Translations under genes and position numbers: made by a program
Notes under the pieces: model-generated
Told to the model about the DNA's origin: nothing
Database searches by the model: none
The model's input: only the letters and a program-made list of their open reading frames with translations
Origin: Flavobacteriaceae bacterium
GTDB lineage: Bacteria; Bacteroidota; Bacteroidia; Flavobacteriales; Flavobacteriaceae
Reading direction: 5' to 3'
NCBI GenBank assembly: GCA_002694465.1
Contig: NZMG01000006.1
Coordinates: 17,395-81,394, forward strand
DNA: 64,000 nt
In this document: positions 26,553 through 34,944 of the stretch, one piece after another
Numbering within the stretch: the stretch's first letter is position 1
How the letters are laid out: each line of letters starts with the position of its first letter

Positions 26553-29402
26553 TTACGCCTCCATAAACTCCTCGATGGGGGTGCAAGTACAAATAAGGTT
26601 TCGATCTCCATAGGCATCATCTACCCTTCGTACAGACGGCCAAAATTTATTTTCTGAAACATACTCCAACGGAAAAGCAGCTTGTTGTCTCGAATAAGGA
26701 AAATCCCAATCGTCTGCAGTAAGCATCGCTTGCGTATGTGGAGCATTTTTTAAAGGGTTGTTTGGAATGTCTTTGTCTGCCAAATCTATTTCTTTTCGTA
26801 TTGAAATCATGGCATCACAAAAGCGATCTAACTCTTCTTTGCTTTCGCTTTCGGTTGGCTCCACCATAATGGTTCCGGCAACTGGAAAAGATACCGTTGG
26901 TGCGTGAAAACCATAATCCATTAAGCGTTTAGCAATATCGGTTACCTCGATACCATGTTCTTTAAACGGACGGCAGTCCAAAATCATTTCGTGGGCGGCA
27001 CGACCTTTTTCACCGGTGTAAAGGGTTTCGTAATATCCGTGAAGTCTTTCTTTTATATAATTGGCATTTAAAATGGCGTATTGTGTCGATTTTTTCAATC
27101 CATTTTCACCAAGCATACAAATGTATCCGTACGATATAAGACAGGCCAATGCACTTCCCCATGGGGCTGCCGAAATGGCTGAAATGGCTTTGTCTCCTCC
27201 TGTTTTGATGATTGGGTTGGTTGGTAGGAACGGAACCAATTGCTTCGCAACACAAATAGGACCCACGCCTGGGCCTCCTCCTCCATGTGGGATGGCAAAG
27301 GTCTTATGTAGGTTTAAGTGACAAACATCGGCTCCAATGGCGCCTGGATTTGTTAAGGCGACTTGGGCGTTCATATTGGCTCCATCCATATATACTTGCC
27401 CACCATTTTCGTGTATGATACTAGTTATTTCTTTAATGGCACTTTCATAAACACCATGGGTAGATGGATAGGTTACCATTAAACAAGAAAGGTTCTCCTT
27501 GTGTTCCTCTGCTTTTTGGCGAAGATCGTCCACATCGATGTTACCGTCCTCGGTAGCTTTTGTCACAACTACCTGCATTCCCGCCATAACGGCACTGGCC
27601 GGGTTGGTTCCATGTGCTGAAGAAGGAATTAAACAAATGGTGCGATTGTGGTCGCCTCGCGATTCGTGATATGCTCTAATGACCATGAGGCCAGCATACT
27701 CACCTTGAGCACCAGAATTGGGTTGTAAGGAAGTGCCTGCAAATCCAGTTATTTCTGTCAGCTGATTTTCTAGATTTCGGAGCATGATTTGGTATCCTTC
27801 GGCTTGATACAATGGTGCAAAAGGATGTATATTTCCCCAGTTAGGATCGCTCAACGGTAGCATTTCTGCGGCAGCGTTAAGCTTCATAGTACAAGATCCT
27901 AAGGAGATCATGGAATGGTTTAATGCCAAATCCTTACGTTCTAGCTTTTTAATGTACCGCATTAATTCGGTTTCGCTGTGATAGCGATTAAATACTTCTT
28001 GCTGAAGAAATTCGGTTTTACGAGCAACATCTTTTGGTATTGCATTGCCCTCTTTGATTTCGGAAAGTACAATGGGGTCTAACCCTTTCAACTCACTAAA
28101 TACCGAAAGTATATTATTTAAGTCTTTTACATTAATGGTTTCATTTAAAGAAATCGACACCAATTTCTCTTCAGGATAGTAGAAGTTGATATTTTTTTGT
28201 TCTGAAATGGCTTTTACCTTCGTCATATCAGCTTTTACAGCAACAGTGTCAAAAAACATATCGTTAGTGAGTTCATAACCAAGCGCTTTTAAACCTTCAG
28301 AAAGTGCCACTGCTGCATGATGTACTTTTTTGGCTATATGCTTTAGCCCTTCAGGGCCATGATAAACTGCATACATCCCTGCCATTACAGCCAGTAAAAC
28401 TTGGGCTGTACAAATATTGGAGGTGGCTTTATCCCGCTTAATGTGTTGTTCTCGGGTTTGTAATGCCATGCGTAAAGCGCGATTACCATTGGTGTCTTTG
28501 GTAACTCCAATAATTCGTCCAGGAATAAATCTTTTGTACTCTTCTTTGGTGGCAAAAAAAGCCGCGTGAGGGCCTCCATAACCCAAAGGAATACCAAAAC
28601 GTTGGGTCGTTCCCACAACGACATCGGCTCCAAAATTCCCAGGCGATTCTAACATGACCAAGCTTAAAATATCGGCTGCAAATGCTACTTTTATGTTTGA
28701 CTCTTTCGCTTGGTTAACAAAACCTTTAAAGTTGTAAACGGTTCCGCTTTTTCCCGGATATTGAAGTAATACACCAAAAAAGTCTGAAGAAAAATCAAAA
28801 GCTTCATGGTTCCCAACCACAATTTCTATTCCAAGTGGAGTTGATCTGGTTTGAAGAAGTGCTAGGTTTTGTGGGAGAATTTCTTCAGAAACAAAAAACT
28901 TGACCACTTCATTTTTCTTTTGATCTCTATCTCGTGTGGCAAATAAAAGTGCCATCGCCTCGGCTGCAGCGGTTGCTTCATCCAGTAAGGAAGCATTGGC
29001 TAATTCCATACCCGTAAGGTCGGTGACCATTGTTTGGTAATTAAGCAACGCTTCAAGTCTTCCTTGTGCAATTTCGGCTTGATATGGAGTATATGCTGTG
29101 TACCAACCTGGATTTTCTAAAATATTTCTTTGAATTACCGCTGGAATATTGGCTTGGTGATATCCTAGGCCTATGTATGTTTTAAAAACAAGATTCTTTG
29201 CTGCCAAATCATTAATGTGCTCCAAAAATTCCTGTTCACTTAGGGCAGGAGCCAAAGACAAATCTTCCTTTAAACGAATATCGCTTGGAATAGTTTCATT
29301 AACAAGTTGTTCCATACTTGAAGCTCCAATAGTTTTGAGCATTTCTGGAAGGTCATTTCTTCTGGGTCCAATGTGTCTTAAGGCAAAAGAATCGGTGTTC
29401 AT
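26553..29402 (-). CDS. gcvP: Glycine dehydrogenase (decarboxylating), P-protein of the glycine cleavage system
   Basis: A 949-residue PLP enzyme that decarboxylates glycine and passes the aminomethyl group to lipoylated H-protein. It is the single-chain form, holding both halves that are split as GcvPA and GcvPB in some bacteria. The N-terminal half starts FALRHIGPR. The C-terminal half holds the PLP lysine (about Lys700) in HLNLHKTF followed by the glycine loop IPHGGGGPGVGP. The C-terminus with EPTESESKEELDRFCDAM is complete. gcvT and gcvH are not in the window. I see no glycine-riboswitch-like structure in the short upstream region. Confidence 0.97.
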   Translation of the reverse strand: MNTDSFALRHIGPRRNDLPEMLKTIGASSMEQLVNETIPSDIRLKEDLSLAPALSEQEFLEHINDLAAKNLVFKTYIGLGYHQANIPAVIQRNILENPGWYTAYTPYQAEIAQGRLEALLNYQTMVTDLTGMELANASLLDEATAAAEAMALLFATRDRDQKKNEVVKFFVSEEILPQNLALLQTRSTPLGIEIVVGNHEAFDFSSDFFGVLLQYPGKSGTVYNFKGFVNQAKESNIKVAFAADILSLVMLESPGNFGADVVVGTTQRFGIPLGYGGPHAAFFATKEEYKRFIPGRIIGVTKDTNGNRALRMALQTREQHIKRDKATSNICTAQVLLAVMAGMYAVYHGPEGLKHIAKKVHHAAVALSEGLKALGYELTNDMFFDTVAVKADMTKVKAISEQKNINFYYPEEKLVSISLNETINVKDLNNILSVFSELKGLDPIVLSEIKEGNAIPKDVARKTEFLQQEVFNRYHSETELMRYIKKLERKDLALNHSMISLGSCTMKLNAAAEMLPLSDPNWGNIHPFAPLYQAEGYQIMLRNLENQLTEITGFAGTSLQPNSGAQGEYAGLMVIRAYHESRGDHNRTICLIPSSAHGTNPASAVMAGMQVVVTKATEDGNIDVDDLRQKAEEHKENLSCLMVTYPSTHGVYESAIKEITSIIHENGGQVYMDGANMNAQVALTNPGAIGADVCHLNLHKTFAIPHGGGGPGVGPICVAKQLVPFLPTNPIIKTGGDKAISAISAAPWGSALACLISYGYICMLGENGLKKSTQYAILNANYIKERLHGYYETLYTGEKGRAAHEMILDCRPFKEHGIEVTDIAKRLMDYGFHAPTVSFPVAGTIMVEPTESESKEELDRFCDAMISIRKEIDLADKDIPNNPLKNAPHTQAMLTADDWDFPYSRQQAAFPLEYVSENKFWPSVRRVDDAYGDRNLICTCTPIEEFMEA

Positions 29403-29424
29403 TTAATCTGAATTAAAATTTTGT

Positions 29425-29432
29425 CAAAATTA
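29425..29432 (-). promoter_or_regulatory. -7 promoter element of gcvP
   Basis: Read on the minus strand, TAATTTTG matches TAnnTTTG and lies 22 bases before the gcvP start codon. No clear TTTG is present at the -33 distance. Confidence 0.45.
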
Positions 29433-29517
29433 CGATTTTAAACTATTTTAAATAGCTTTTAACTTTTTGAAAACACATTATTTTTCAACCAAAATGGAGA
29501 CTTACTAACACTTTGGC

Positions 29518-29525
29518 TATTTTTG
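29518..29525 (+). promoter_or_regulatory. -7-like element directly before the UbiA-like gene
   Basis: TATTTTTG matches the -7 consensus but ends only 4 bases before the ATG at 29530. If it is used, the transcript would be leaderless or nearly so. Confidence 0.35.
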
Positions 29526-29529
29526 TTTT

Positions 29530-30360
29530 ATGAAGCCTGTAAAAAGCATTTTTAATTTTTATTTGGATAGTAGTATTCATGTTTCATTGGCAGTTTTAGC
29601 ATTTACTTTAGCCACTTTGTATGAATTTAATTTTGCTCTTGAAAAATCACTTTTAGGCTTTATTTTTTTTGCTACAATTACGGGTTATAATTTTGTTAAA
29701 TATGCGGGAATTGCAGGCTTGCACCACAGAAGCTTAGCAAAAAATTTAAAACTCATTCAATTATTTTCCTTATTGAGTTTTGGTTTTTTTCTTTTTTACC
29801 TTTTTCAAGTATCAAAACCTGTGATTGTTACAAGTACCATTCTGGGAGTTCTAACACTCTTGTATGTGGTTCCTTTTTATAATCAAAAGAATTTACGAAA
29901 CTTGTATGGACTTAAAGTATTTATTGTAGCGCTTGTTTGGGCGGGTGTAACTGTTTTACTGCCTTGGGTACATTTTGAGCCTACCTTTAGTGCAGATATT
30001 TGGATTTCCTTTTTACAACGGTTTTTATGGGTCTTGGTGCTCATTATCCCATTTGAAATACGCGATTTGCAATATGATAGTGTTTCCTTAGGCACTTTGC
30101 CCCAAAAGTTCGGGATTCAAAAATCAAAAAAATTAGGATATTTTTTACTTGCCCTTATATTACTACTAGAAGGATTTAAAGACGATATTAGTAGCGAATT
30201 CTTATTTAGTTTAACTGTGATGTTAATGATAACTGGAATTTTTGTGAAGTTATCTAGAAAAAATCAACCTGCTATATATACTTCATTTTGGGTGGAGGGA
30301 ATTCCTATTTATTGGGCTTGTTTTTTGATGATTCTGAAGAATTACTTTTTCATTTCTTGA
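29530..30360 (+). CDS. UbiA-prenyltransferase-like membrane protein with degenerate first Asp motif
   Basis: A 276-residue protein with seven to eight hydrophobic helices. The overall layout and the sequence PFEIRDLQYDSVSLGTLPQKFG (about 178-200), with a DxxxD core, resemble the second aspartate-rich motif of UbiA-type prenyltransferases. The place of the first motif (NxxxDxxxD) reads TGYNFVKYAGIAG (about 50-62), which lacks the aspartates. So it is probably a divergent or inactive member, or a related lipid-binding membrane protein. The 3' end overlaps the convergent anti-sigma gene by 19 bases. Confidence 0.6.
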   Translation: MKPVKSIFNFYLDSSIHVSLAVLAFTLATLYEFNFALEKSLLGFIFFATITGYNFVKYAGIAGLHHRSLAKNLKLIQLFSLLSFGFFLFYLFQVSKPVIVTSTILGVLTLLYVVPFYNQKNLRNLYGLKVFIVALVWAGVTVLLPWVHFEPTFSADIWISFLQRFLWVLVLIIPFEIRDLQYDSVSLGTLPQKFGIQKSKKLGYFLLALILLLEGFKDDISSEFLFSLTVMLMITGIFVKLSRKNQPAIYTSFWVEGIPIYWACFLMILKNYFFIS

Positions 30361-30584
30361 TAGAGTTTCTCTTTAATAGCACCTTTGTCTTCATTGCAAA
30401 GTGTTTTTATTTTGGAGTCTTTAATCGATTTTGTAAGTTTCTGGTTATTAGCAGAATATTCTCTACAAAACTTACAATAAATAAGGTGTAAATTCAGCCT
30501 TACTTTTTCCCAAAAGGAAGCTTCGTTGTATTGTGATTTATCACAAATATGATTTGCTTTTTCACAAGGGTTTTTAAACTTCAT
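30342..30584 (-). CDS. Zinc-binding (ZAS-type) anti-sigma factor-like protein, 80 aa
   Basis: A cytoplasmic 80-residue protein without membrane segments. It has the zinc-binding anti-sigma motif HxxxCxxC (His33, Cys37, Cys40 in HLIYCKFC) with an upstream Cys14, as in RsrA/ChrR-type anti-sigma domains. Its start overlaps the stop of the ECF sigma gene by one base (TAATG), the usual layout for a sigma and its regulator. The C-terminal half is lysine-rich (KIKTLCNEDKGAIKEKLYQ). The inference is that it holds the sigma factor and may respond to metal or redox state. Confidence 0.7.
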   Translation of the reverse strand: MKFKNPCEKANHICDKSQYNEASFWEKVRLNLHLIYCKFCREYSANNQKLTKSIKDSKIKTLCNEDKGAIKEKLYQEMKK

Positions 30585-31144
30585 TACTTAAACCAATTAG
30601 ATTCTAGGCAATCTGCCAATGCTTTTCTTGCACGGTGAATGATAACCCAAAGGTTAGACGGTGTGATATTATATTCATTACAGATGGTTTCCGTATCAAC
30701 CCCATCTATAGTTTTTAATTTAAAAATCTCAGCTTGCTTTTCGTTGATTGATTCTAGACATCCTAAAATGGCCAACCCTAATTCTTCATTTTCCATCGAT
30801 TCTTGTGCATTCATTTCTGAAAAATCCTCCACTTGTTCTTCAAGCCAATCACCCTCGTTATCAGTGTCGTTGTAGTTTATACGAACCTCGGCTTTTCCTT
30901 TATTGCTATTAATTTTTCGGTAATGATCTATAATTTTCCTTTTAAGAATAGAGATTAACCAGGTTCTTTCGGTGGCCTCTCCTTTAAAATTATCTTTCGA
31001 CTTTAATCCAGCCAAAAAAGTGTCTGAAATAATATCCTGAGCCACCTCATGGTCATTCACCCTTACAATAGTGTAATTATAGAGGTAGTCCGAATATCGA
31101 TCTACCCATGTTTCTGGATGTAACATCACCTTACTCATAGCCAT
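30584..31144 (-). CDS. ECF-type sigma-70 family RNA polymerase sigma factor
   Basis: 186 residues. Region 2 is visible as YSDYLYNYTIVRVNDHEVAQDIISDTFLAGL with the 2.4-like segment TERTWLISILKRKIIDHYRK. Region 4 is LGCLESINEKQAEIFKLKTIDGVDTETICNEYNITPSNLWVIIHRARKALADCL with a helix-turn-helix. The acidic linker (NDTDNEGDWLEEQVEDFSE) is typical of the family. Start may be M1 (31144) or M3 (31138). It is coupled to the downstream zinc anti-sigma-like gene. Targets are unknown. Confidence 0.92.
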   Translation of the reverse strand: MAMSKVMLHPETWVDRYSDYLYNYTIVRVNDHEVAQDIISDTFLAGLKSKDNFKGEATERTWLISILKRKIIDHYRKINSNKGKAEVRINYNDTDNEGDWLEEQVEDFSEMNAQESMENEELGLAILGCLESINEKQAEIFKLKTIDGVDTETICNEYNITPSNLWVIIHRARKALADCLESNWFK

Positions 31145-31183
31145 GTAAAAATAGGAAAGTTTGTCATAGTATTTACAAGTCCC

Positions 31184-33205
31184 TTATTTAATCAACCCCG
31201 CTCTTTTTAACAATGCCTCTGGATTGGGTTTTTGTCCACGGAATTTTACGTATAATTCCATAGGGTCTTGCGTCCCGCCTTGTGAAAGCACAAACTCCTT
31301 AAACTTGGTAGCCACTTTTTTATTGAAAATTCCTTCTTGCTTAAAATATTCAAAAGCATCGGCATCCAGTACTTCTGCCCATTTATAACTGTAATATCCT
31401 GCCGAATATCCCCCTTGAAAGATATGTGAGAATGAAGTACTCATACAGGTTTGTGTTGTGTCGGGGTATAGCTTTGTATTTTCAAAAGCCTTTTCTTCGA
31501 ATTCTTTTACGGAAGCAATTTTTGAAGGATTTCCTCCGTGCCATGCCATATCCAATAATCCAAAACTTATTTGTCTAAGGGTTTGCATGCCTTCGTGAAA
31601 CGTAGCCGATTCTTTAATCTTTTCAACCAACTCCATTGGGATTACCTCATGGGTTTCAAAATGCTTGGCAAAGAGCTCTAGTGTTTCTTTTTCGTAGCAC
31701 CAATTTTCCAACACCTGACTCGGCAATTCTACAAAATCCCAATACACATTGGTTCCCGAAAGGCCTGCATAGGTTGTATTGGCAAGCATTCCGTGAAGCG
31801 CGTGACCAAATTCGTGGAATAGGGTAGTCACTTCATTAAACGTAAGTAAAGAGGGTTTTTTTGAAGTAGGTTTTGTAAAATTACATACAATGGAAACATG
31901 AGGGCGGTCGTTTTTACCATCTTTTATTTGTTGCGGTTTAAAACTAGTCATCCAAGCCCCACCACGCTTACCGGGACGTGGGTGGAAATCGGCATAAAAA
32001 ATAGAAACCAATTCGCCTTCTGCGTCCAACACTTTATAAGTTTTTACATCTGGATGGTATTTATCAATGGTTTCAACTTCTTTAAATTGAAGTCCGAATA
32101 ATTTTTTTGCAACTGTAAAAACCCCATCAATCACTTGTTGTAATGGGAAATAGGGTTTTAGTTTTTCGTCATCAAGATTAAATCGTTCTTGTTTTAATTT
32201 TTCGGCGTAATAGGCGCTATCCCATTTTTCCAGACGGTCAATCTTGTCTAGTTTTTTTGCATAGGCTACCAATTCGTCAAATTCCTTTTGAGCAGCGGGT
32301 TTTGCTTTTTCAAGTAATTCGTTTAAAAATGAAATTACTTTTCCTGGTGTTTCCGCCATACGCTCTTCAAGCACAAAATGTGCGTGCGAATCATACCCCA
32401 ATAACTGCGCTCTTTGATGACGAAGATTGACAATTTCGAGCACGTTTAATTCGTTATTAAATTTATTTTTCTGAAAGGCTCTTGCGCCAAATGCCAAGGA
32501 TAATTTTTTACGAAGCTCCCTATTTTCAGCATATTTCATAAACGGAATATAACTAGGATAGTCAAGGGTTATTACCCAGCCGTCTTTTCCTTTTTCTGAA
32601 GCCGTTTGAGCAGCTGCCTCAATAGCACCTTCTGGTAATCCTGCTAGATCCTCTTCCTTGGTGAGGTGCATTTCGAAAGCATTTGTTTCGGCCAATACAT
32701 TTTCGCCAAATGTGAGCGAGAGCTTTGATAATTCGGTGTCAATTTTCCGAAGGGTTGCTTTTTTCTCTTCGGAAAGATTAGCGCCATTTCTAGCGAATCC
32801 TTTATACTGCTTTTCCAAGAGCATGTCCTGTTCAGGATTCAAGGAAAGGCTCTCTTTTGTGTCGAATACTGCTTTTACTCTTTTAAAAAGGGCTTCGTTC
32901 AGTAATAAATCATTTTTAAATTCTGAAAGTAAAGGCGAAACCTCTTGTGCTATTTTCTGAATTTCATCATTCGTTTCGGCGCTATTCAAATTGAAAAAAA
33001 TACTGGTCACTCGGTCCAGTTGTACTCCAGTTCTTTCTAACGCCTCTACTGTATTTTGAAACGTAGGTCTTTCAGCATTGGAAGTTATTGTATTAATTTC
33101 TTCTTTGTTTTTGGCAATTAATGCTTTAATAGCAGGAAGAAAATGGTCATTTTTAATATTTGAAAAGGGGGCGGTATCAAAGGATACTAATAAGGGGTTG
33201 TTCAT
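31184..33205 (-). CDS. M3 family metallopeptidase (oligopeptidase / peptidyl-dipeptidase type)
   Basis: 673 residues with the zinc site HEFGH in LFHEFGHALHG (near 465) and the downstream Glu in ENWCYEKETLELFAKH. The helical N-terminal half (DHFLPAIKALIAKNKEEI) and the C-terminal FSHIFQGGYSAGYYSYKWAEVLDADAF are typical of oligopeptidase A/Dcp. It degrades short peptides, probably in the cytoplasm or periplasm. No signal peptide is visible. The start codon overlaps the purE stop by one base, so it is read from the purK-purE message. Confidence 0.93.
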   Translation of the reverse strand: MNNPLLVSFDTAPFSNIKNDHFLPAIKALIAKNKEEINTITSNAERPTFQNTVEALERTGVQLDRVTSIFFNLNSAETNDEIQKIAQEVSPLLSEFKNDLLLNEALFKRVKAVFDTKESLSLNPEQDMLLEKQYKGFARNGANLSEEKKATLRKIDTELSKLSLTFGENVLAETNAFEMHLTKEEDLAGLPEGAIEAAAQTASEKGKDGWVITLDYPSYIPFMKYAENRELRKKLSLAFGARAFQKNKFNNELNVLEIVNLRHQRAQLLGYDSHAHFVLEERMAETPGKVISFLNELLEKAKPAAQKEFDELVAYAKKLDKIDRLEKWDSAYYAEKLKQERFNLDDEKLKPYFPLQQVIDGVFTVAKKLFGLQFKEVETIDKYHPDVKTYKVLDAEGELVSIFYADFHPRPGKRGGAWMTSFKPQQIKDGKNDRPHVSIVCNFTKPTSKKPSLLTFNEVTTLFHEFGHALHGMLANTTYAGLSGTNVYWDFVELPSQVLENWCYEKETLELFAKHFETHEVIPMELVEKIKESATFHEGMQTLRQISFGLLDMAWHGGNPSKIASVKEFEEKAFENTKLYPDTTQTCMSTSFSHIFQGGYSAGYYSYKWAEVLDADAFEYFKQEGIFNKKVATKFKEFVLSQGGTQDPMELYVKFRGQKPNPEALLKRAGLIK

Positions 33206-33690
33206 TATTTTTTTAAATTTTTTGCGCCTTCTTCTACTTTTAATTTTAAGCCCTCTTTATAGGCTACAATTTTGTCGAGAACGCACTTGTCATTAGAGCC
33301 AATAATCTGAGCAGCAAGAATGCCTGCGTTTTTAGCGCCATTAAGCGCTACGGTGGCTACAGGGACGCCACCGGGCATCTGTAAGATGCTTAAAACGCTA
33401 TCCCACCCATCGATAGAATTACTTGATTTTACAGGAACTCCAATCACAGGTAATGGAGAAAGCGAAGCCACCATCCCAGGAAGATGCGCTGCACCCCCAG
33501 CCCCAGCAATAATCACAGATAAACCTCGCGTGTGAGCATTCTTTCCGTAGTCAAAAAGCTTGTCTGGAGTACGATGAGCCGAAACAATATCGACTTCCAC
33601 TTCAATATCAAAACCCTTTAAAATATCGATAGCTTCCTGCATAACGGGCAGGTCGCTTGTGCTTCCCATAATGATTCCTACTTTACTCAT
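33205..33690 (-). CDS. purE: N5-carboxyaminoimidazole ribonucleotide mutase (PurE)
   Basis: A 161-residue protein with the class I PurE signatures VGIIMGSTSDLPVM, EVDIVSAHRTPD, VIIAGAGGAAHLPGMVAS and VIGVPV. It rearranges N5-CAIR to CAIR in purine synthesis. It follows purK by 2 bases and overlaps the M3 peptidase start by one base, forming a purK-purE-peptidase operon. Confidence 0.96.
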   Translation of the reverse strand: MSKVGIIMGSTSDLPVMQEAIDILKGFDIEVEVDIVSAHRTPDKLFDYGKNAHTRGLSVIIAGAGGAAHLPGMVASLSPLPVIGVPVKSSNSIDGWDSVLSILQMPGGVPVATVALNGAKNAGILAAQIIGSNDKCVLDKIVAYKEGLKLKVEEGAKNLKK

Positions 33691-33692
33691 AA

Positions 33693-34850
33693 TTATTTGC
33701 TTATTACTTGAATCGTATTTTTTACTTCTTCGGCTATTTTTCTAGCTTCCGAAATGTCTTTATTAACAATGGTCACATGCCCCATTTTTCGGAAGGGTCG
33801 TGTTTCTTTCTTTCCGTAAATATGAGGGGTGACACCTTCCATCGCCAATATTTTTTCAATATTTTTATACACCACGTCACCAGTGTGTCCTTCGGCGCCT
33901 ACCAAATTTACCATAATTCCGCCAACCTTACTATCGGTATTCCCTAAAGGTAAATCCAAAATAGCTCGTACATGTTGTTCAAATTGGTTGGTAAAACTTG
34001 CTTCAATGCTATAATGTCCACTATTGTGAGGTCTTGGTGCTACTTCATTCACGAGAATTTCATCATCTTCGGTCTGAAACATTTCCACAGCCAATAATCC
34101 CACATGTCCAAAAGCTTTGGAAACTTTTGCAGCGACAGCACGTGCTTTTTCGGCCACACTATCATTAATTCTGGCTGGGCATATTACATATTCTACTTGA
34201 TTGGCTTCAGGATGAAATTCCATTTCCACCACAGGATAGGTGGTAACATTGCCCAATGGGGTTCTCGCCACAATAACTGCTAATTCATTTTTAAACGGGA
34301 TTAATTTTTCGGCAATGCAAGCGCCTACAGACAGTGGAATGACATCTTCGGCTGTTCTAATAATGGAAACACCTTTTCCGTCGTAACCACCCGTACAGCT
34401 TTTCCAAACAAAAGGGAAGTGCAATTCTTTACGGACGATGGCTTCATTTAGCTCGTCTTTACTTTCAAATATTTTGAATGGGGAGGTAGGGATTTGATGG
34501 TTTTTGTAAAACTGCTTCTGCACGCCTTTATCTTGAATATTTCGAAGCGTTTTTGCAGAAGGATATACTTTTTTTCCTTCAGCTTCTAACTTTTCTAGCG
34601 CATCCACATTCACGCCTTCAATTTCAAACGTGAGCAAATCTACTTTTTTTCCGAAATTGTACACGGTGTCAAAATCCATTAAATCACCTTGCTGAAAGAC
34701 ATCGCAGGCTATGCGGCAAGGCGCTTCGGCACTGGGATCAAGGACACGGGTTTTAATATCAAATTTACGAGTTTCGTAGAGCAGCATTTTTCCTAATTGG
34801 CCGCCGCCTAAAATTCCGAGGGTGAAATCAGAAGAAAAATAATTTACCAT
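33693..34850 (-). CDS. purK: N5-carboxyaminoimidazole ribonucleotide synthase (PurK)
   Basis: About 385 residues from ATG at 34850 (MVNYFSSDFTLGILGGGQLGKML). A longer frame to 34991 runs through the divergent adk promoter and is rejected. It is an ATP-grasp enzyme converting AIR, ATP and bicarbonate to N5-CAIR. The motifs are GGGQLG, CTGGYDGKGV, VNEVAPRPHNSGHYSIEAS and TNQFEQHVRAI. It is first in the operon with purE and the M3 peptidase. Confidence 0.95.
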   Translation of the reverse strand: MVNYFSSDFTLGILGGGQLGKMLLYETRKFDIKTRVLDPSAEAPCRIACDVFQQGDLMDFDTVYNFGKKVDLLTFEIEGVNVDALEKLEAEGKKVYPSAKTLRNIQDKGVQKQFYKNHQIPTSPFKIFESKDELNEAIVRKELHFPFVWKSCTGGYDGKGVSIIRTAEDVIPLSVGACIAEKLIPFKNELAVIVARTPLGNVTTYPVVEMEFHPEANQVEYVICPARINDSVAEKARAVAAKVSKAFGHVGLLAVEMFQTEDDEILVNEVAPRPHNSGHYSIEASFTNQFEQHVRAILDLPLGNTDSKVGGIMVNLVGAEGHTGDVVYKNIEKILAMEGVTPHIYGKKETRPFRKMGHVTIVNKDISEARKIAEEVKNTIQVISK

Positions 34851-34854
34851 GCCA

Positions 34855-34862
34855 CAAAGGTA
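34855..34862 (-). promoter_or_regulatory. -7 promoter element of purK
   Basis: On the minus strand TACCTTTG matches the -7 consensus. It ends 4 bases before the purK start codon at 34850, so the purK transcript would be leaderless or nearly so. It lies in the -33 position of the opposing adk promoter. Confidence 0.45.
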
Positions 34863-34881
34863 CAATCTTCTTTGAATTGGG

Positions 34882-34889
34882 TATCTTTG
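34882..34889 (+). promoter_or_regulatory. -7 promoter element of adk
   Basis: TATCTTTG followed by CACCCGCAA. The 13-base sequence TTTGCACCCGCAA at 34886-34898 is identical to that at the tRNA-Val promoter (4326-4338), supporting it as a real promoter and start region. Confidence 0.6.
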
Positions 34890-34944
34890 CACCCGCAATA
34901 TGTGGAAATTTTTTAAAATATTATTTAGTAAGAATCTCAAACAG

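Noticed and set aside
29403..29529. Glycine riboswitch upstream of gcvP
   Set aside because: The divergent gap is only 127 bases with no visible tandem aptamer structure.
34900..34944. N-terminal extension of adenylate kinase
   Set aside because: The 15 extra residues are not like the family and would require initiation only about 10 bases after the -7 element.
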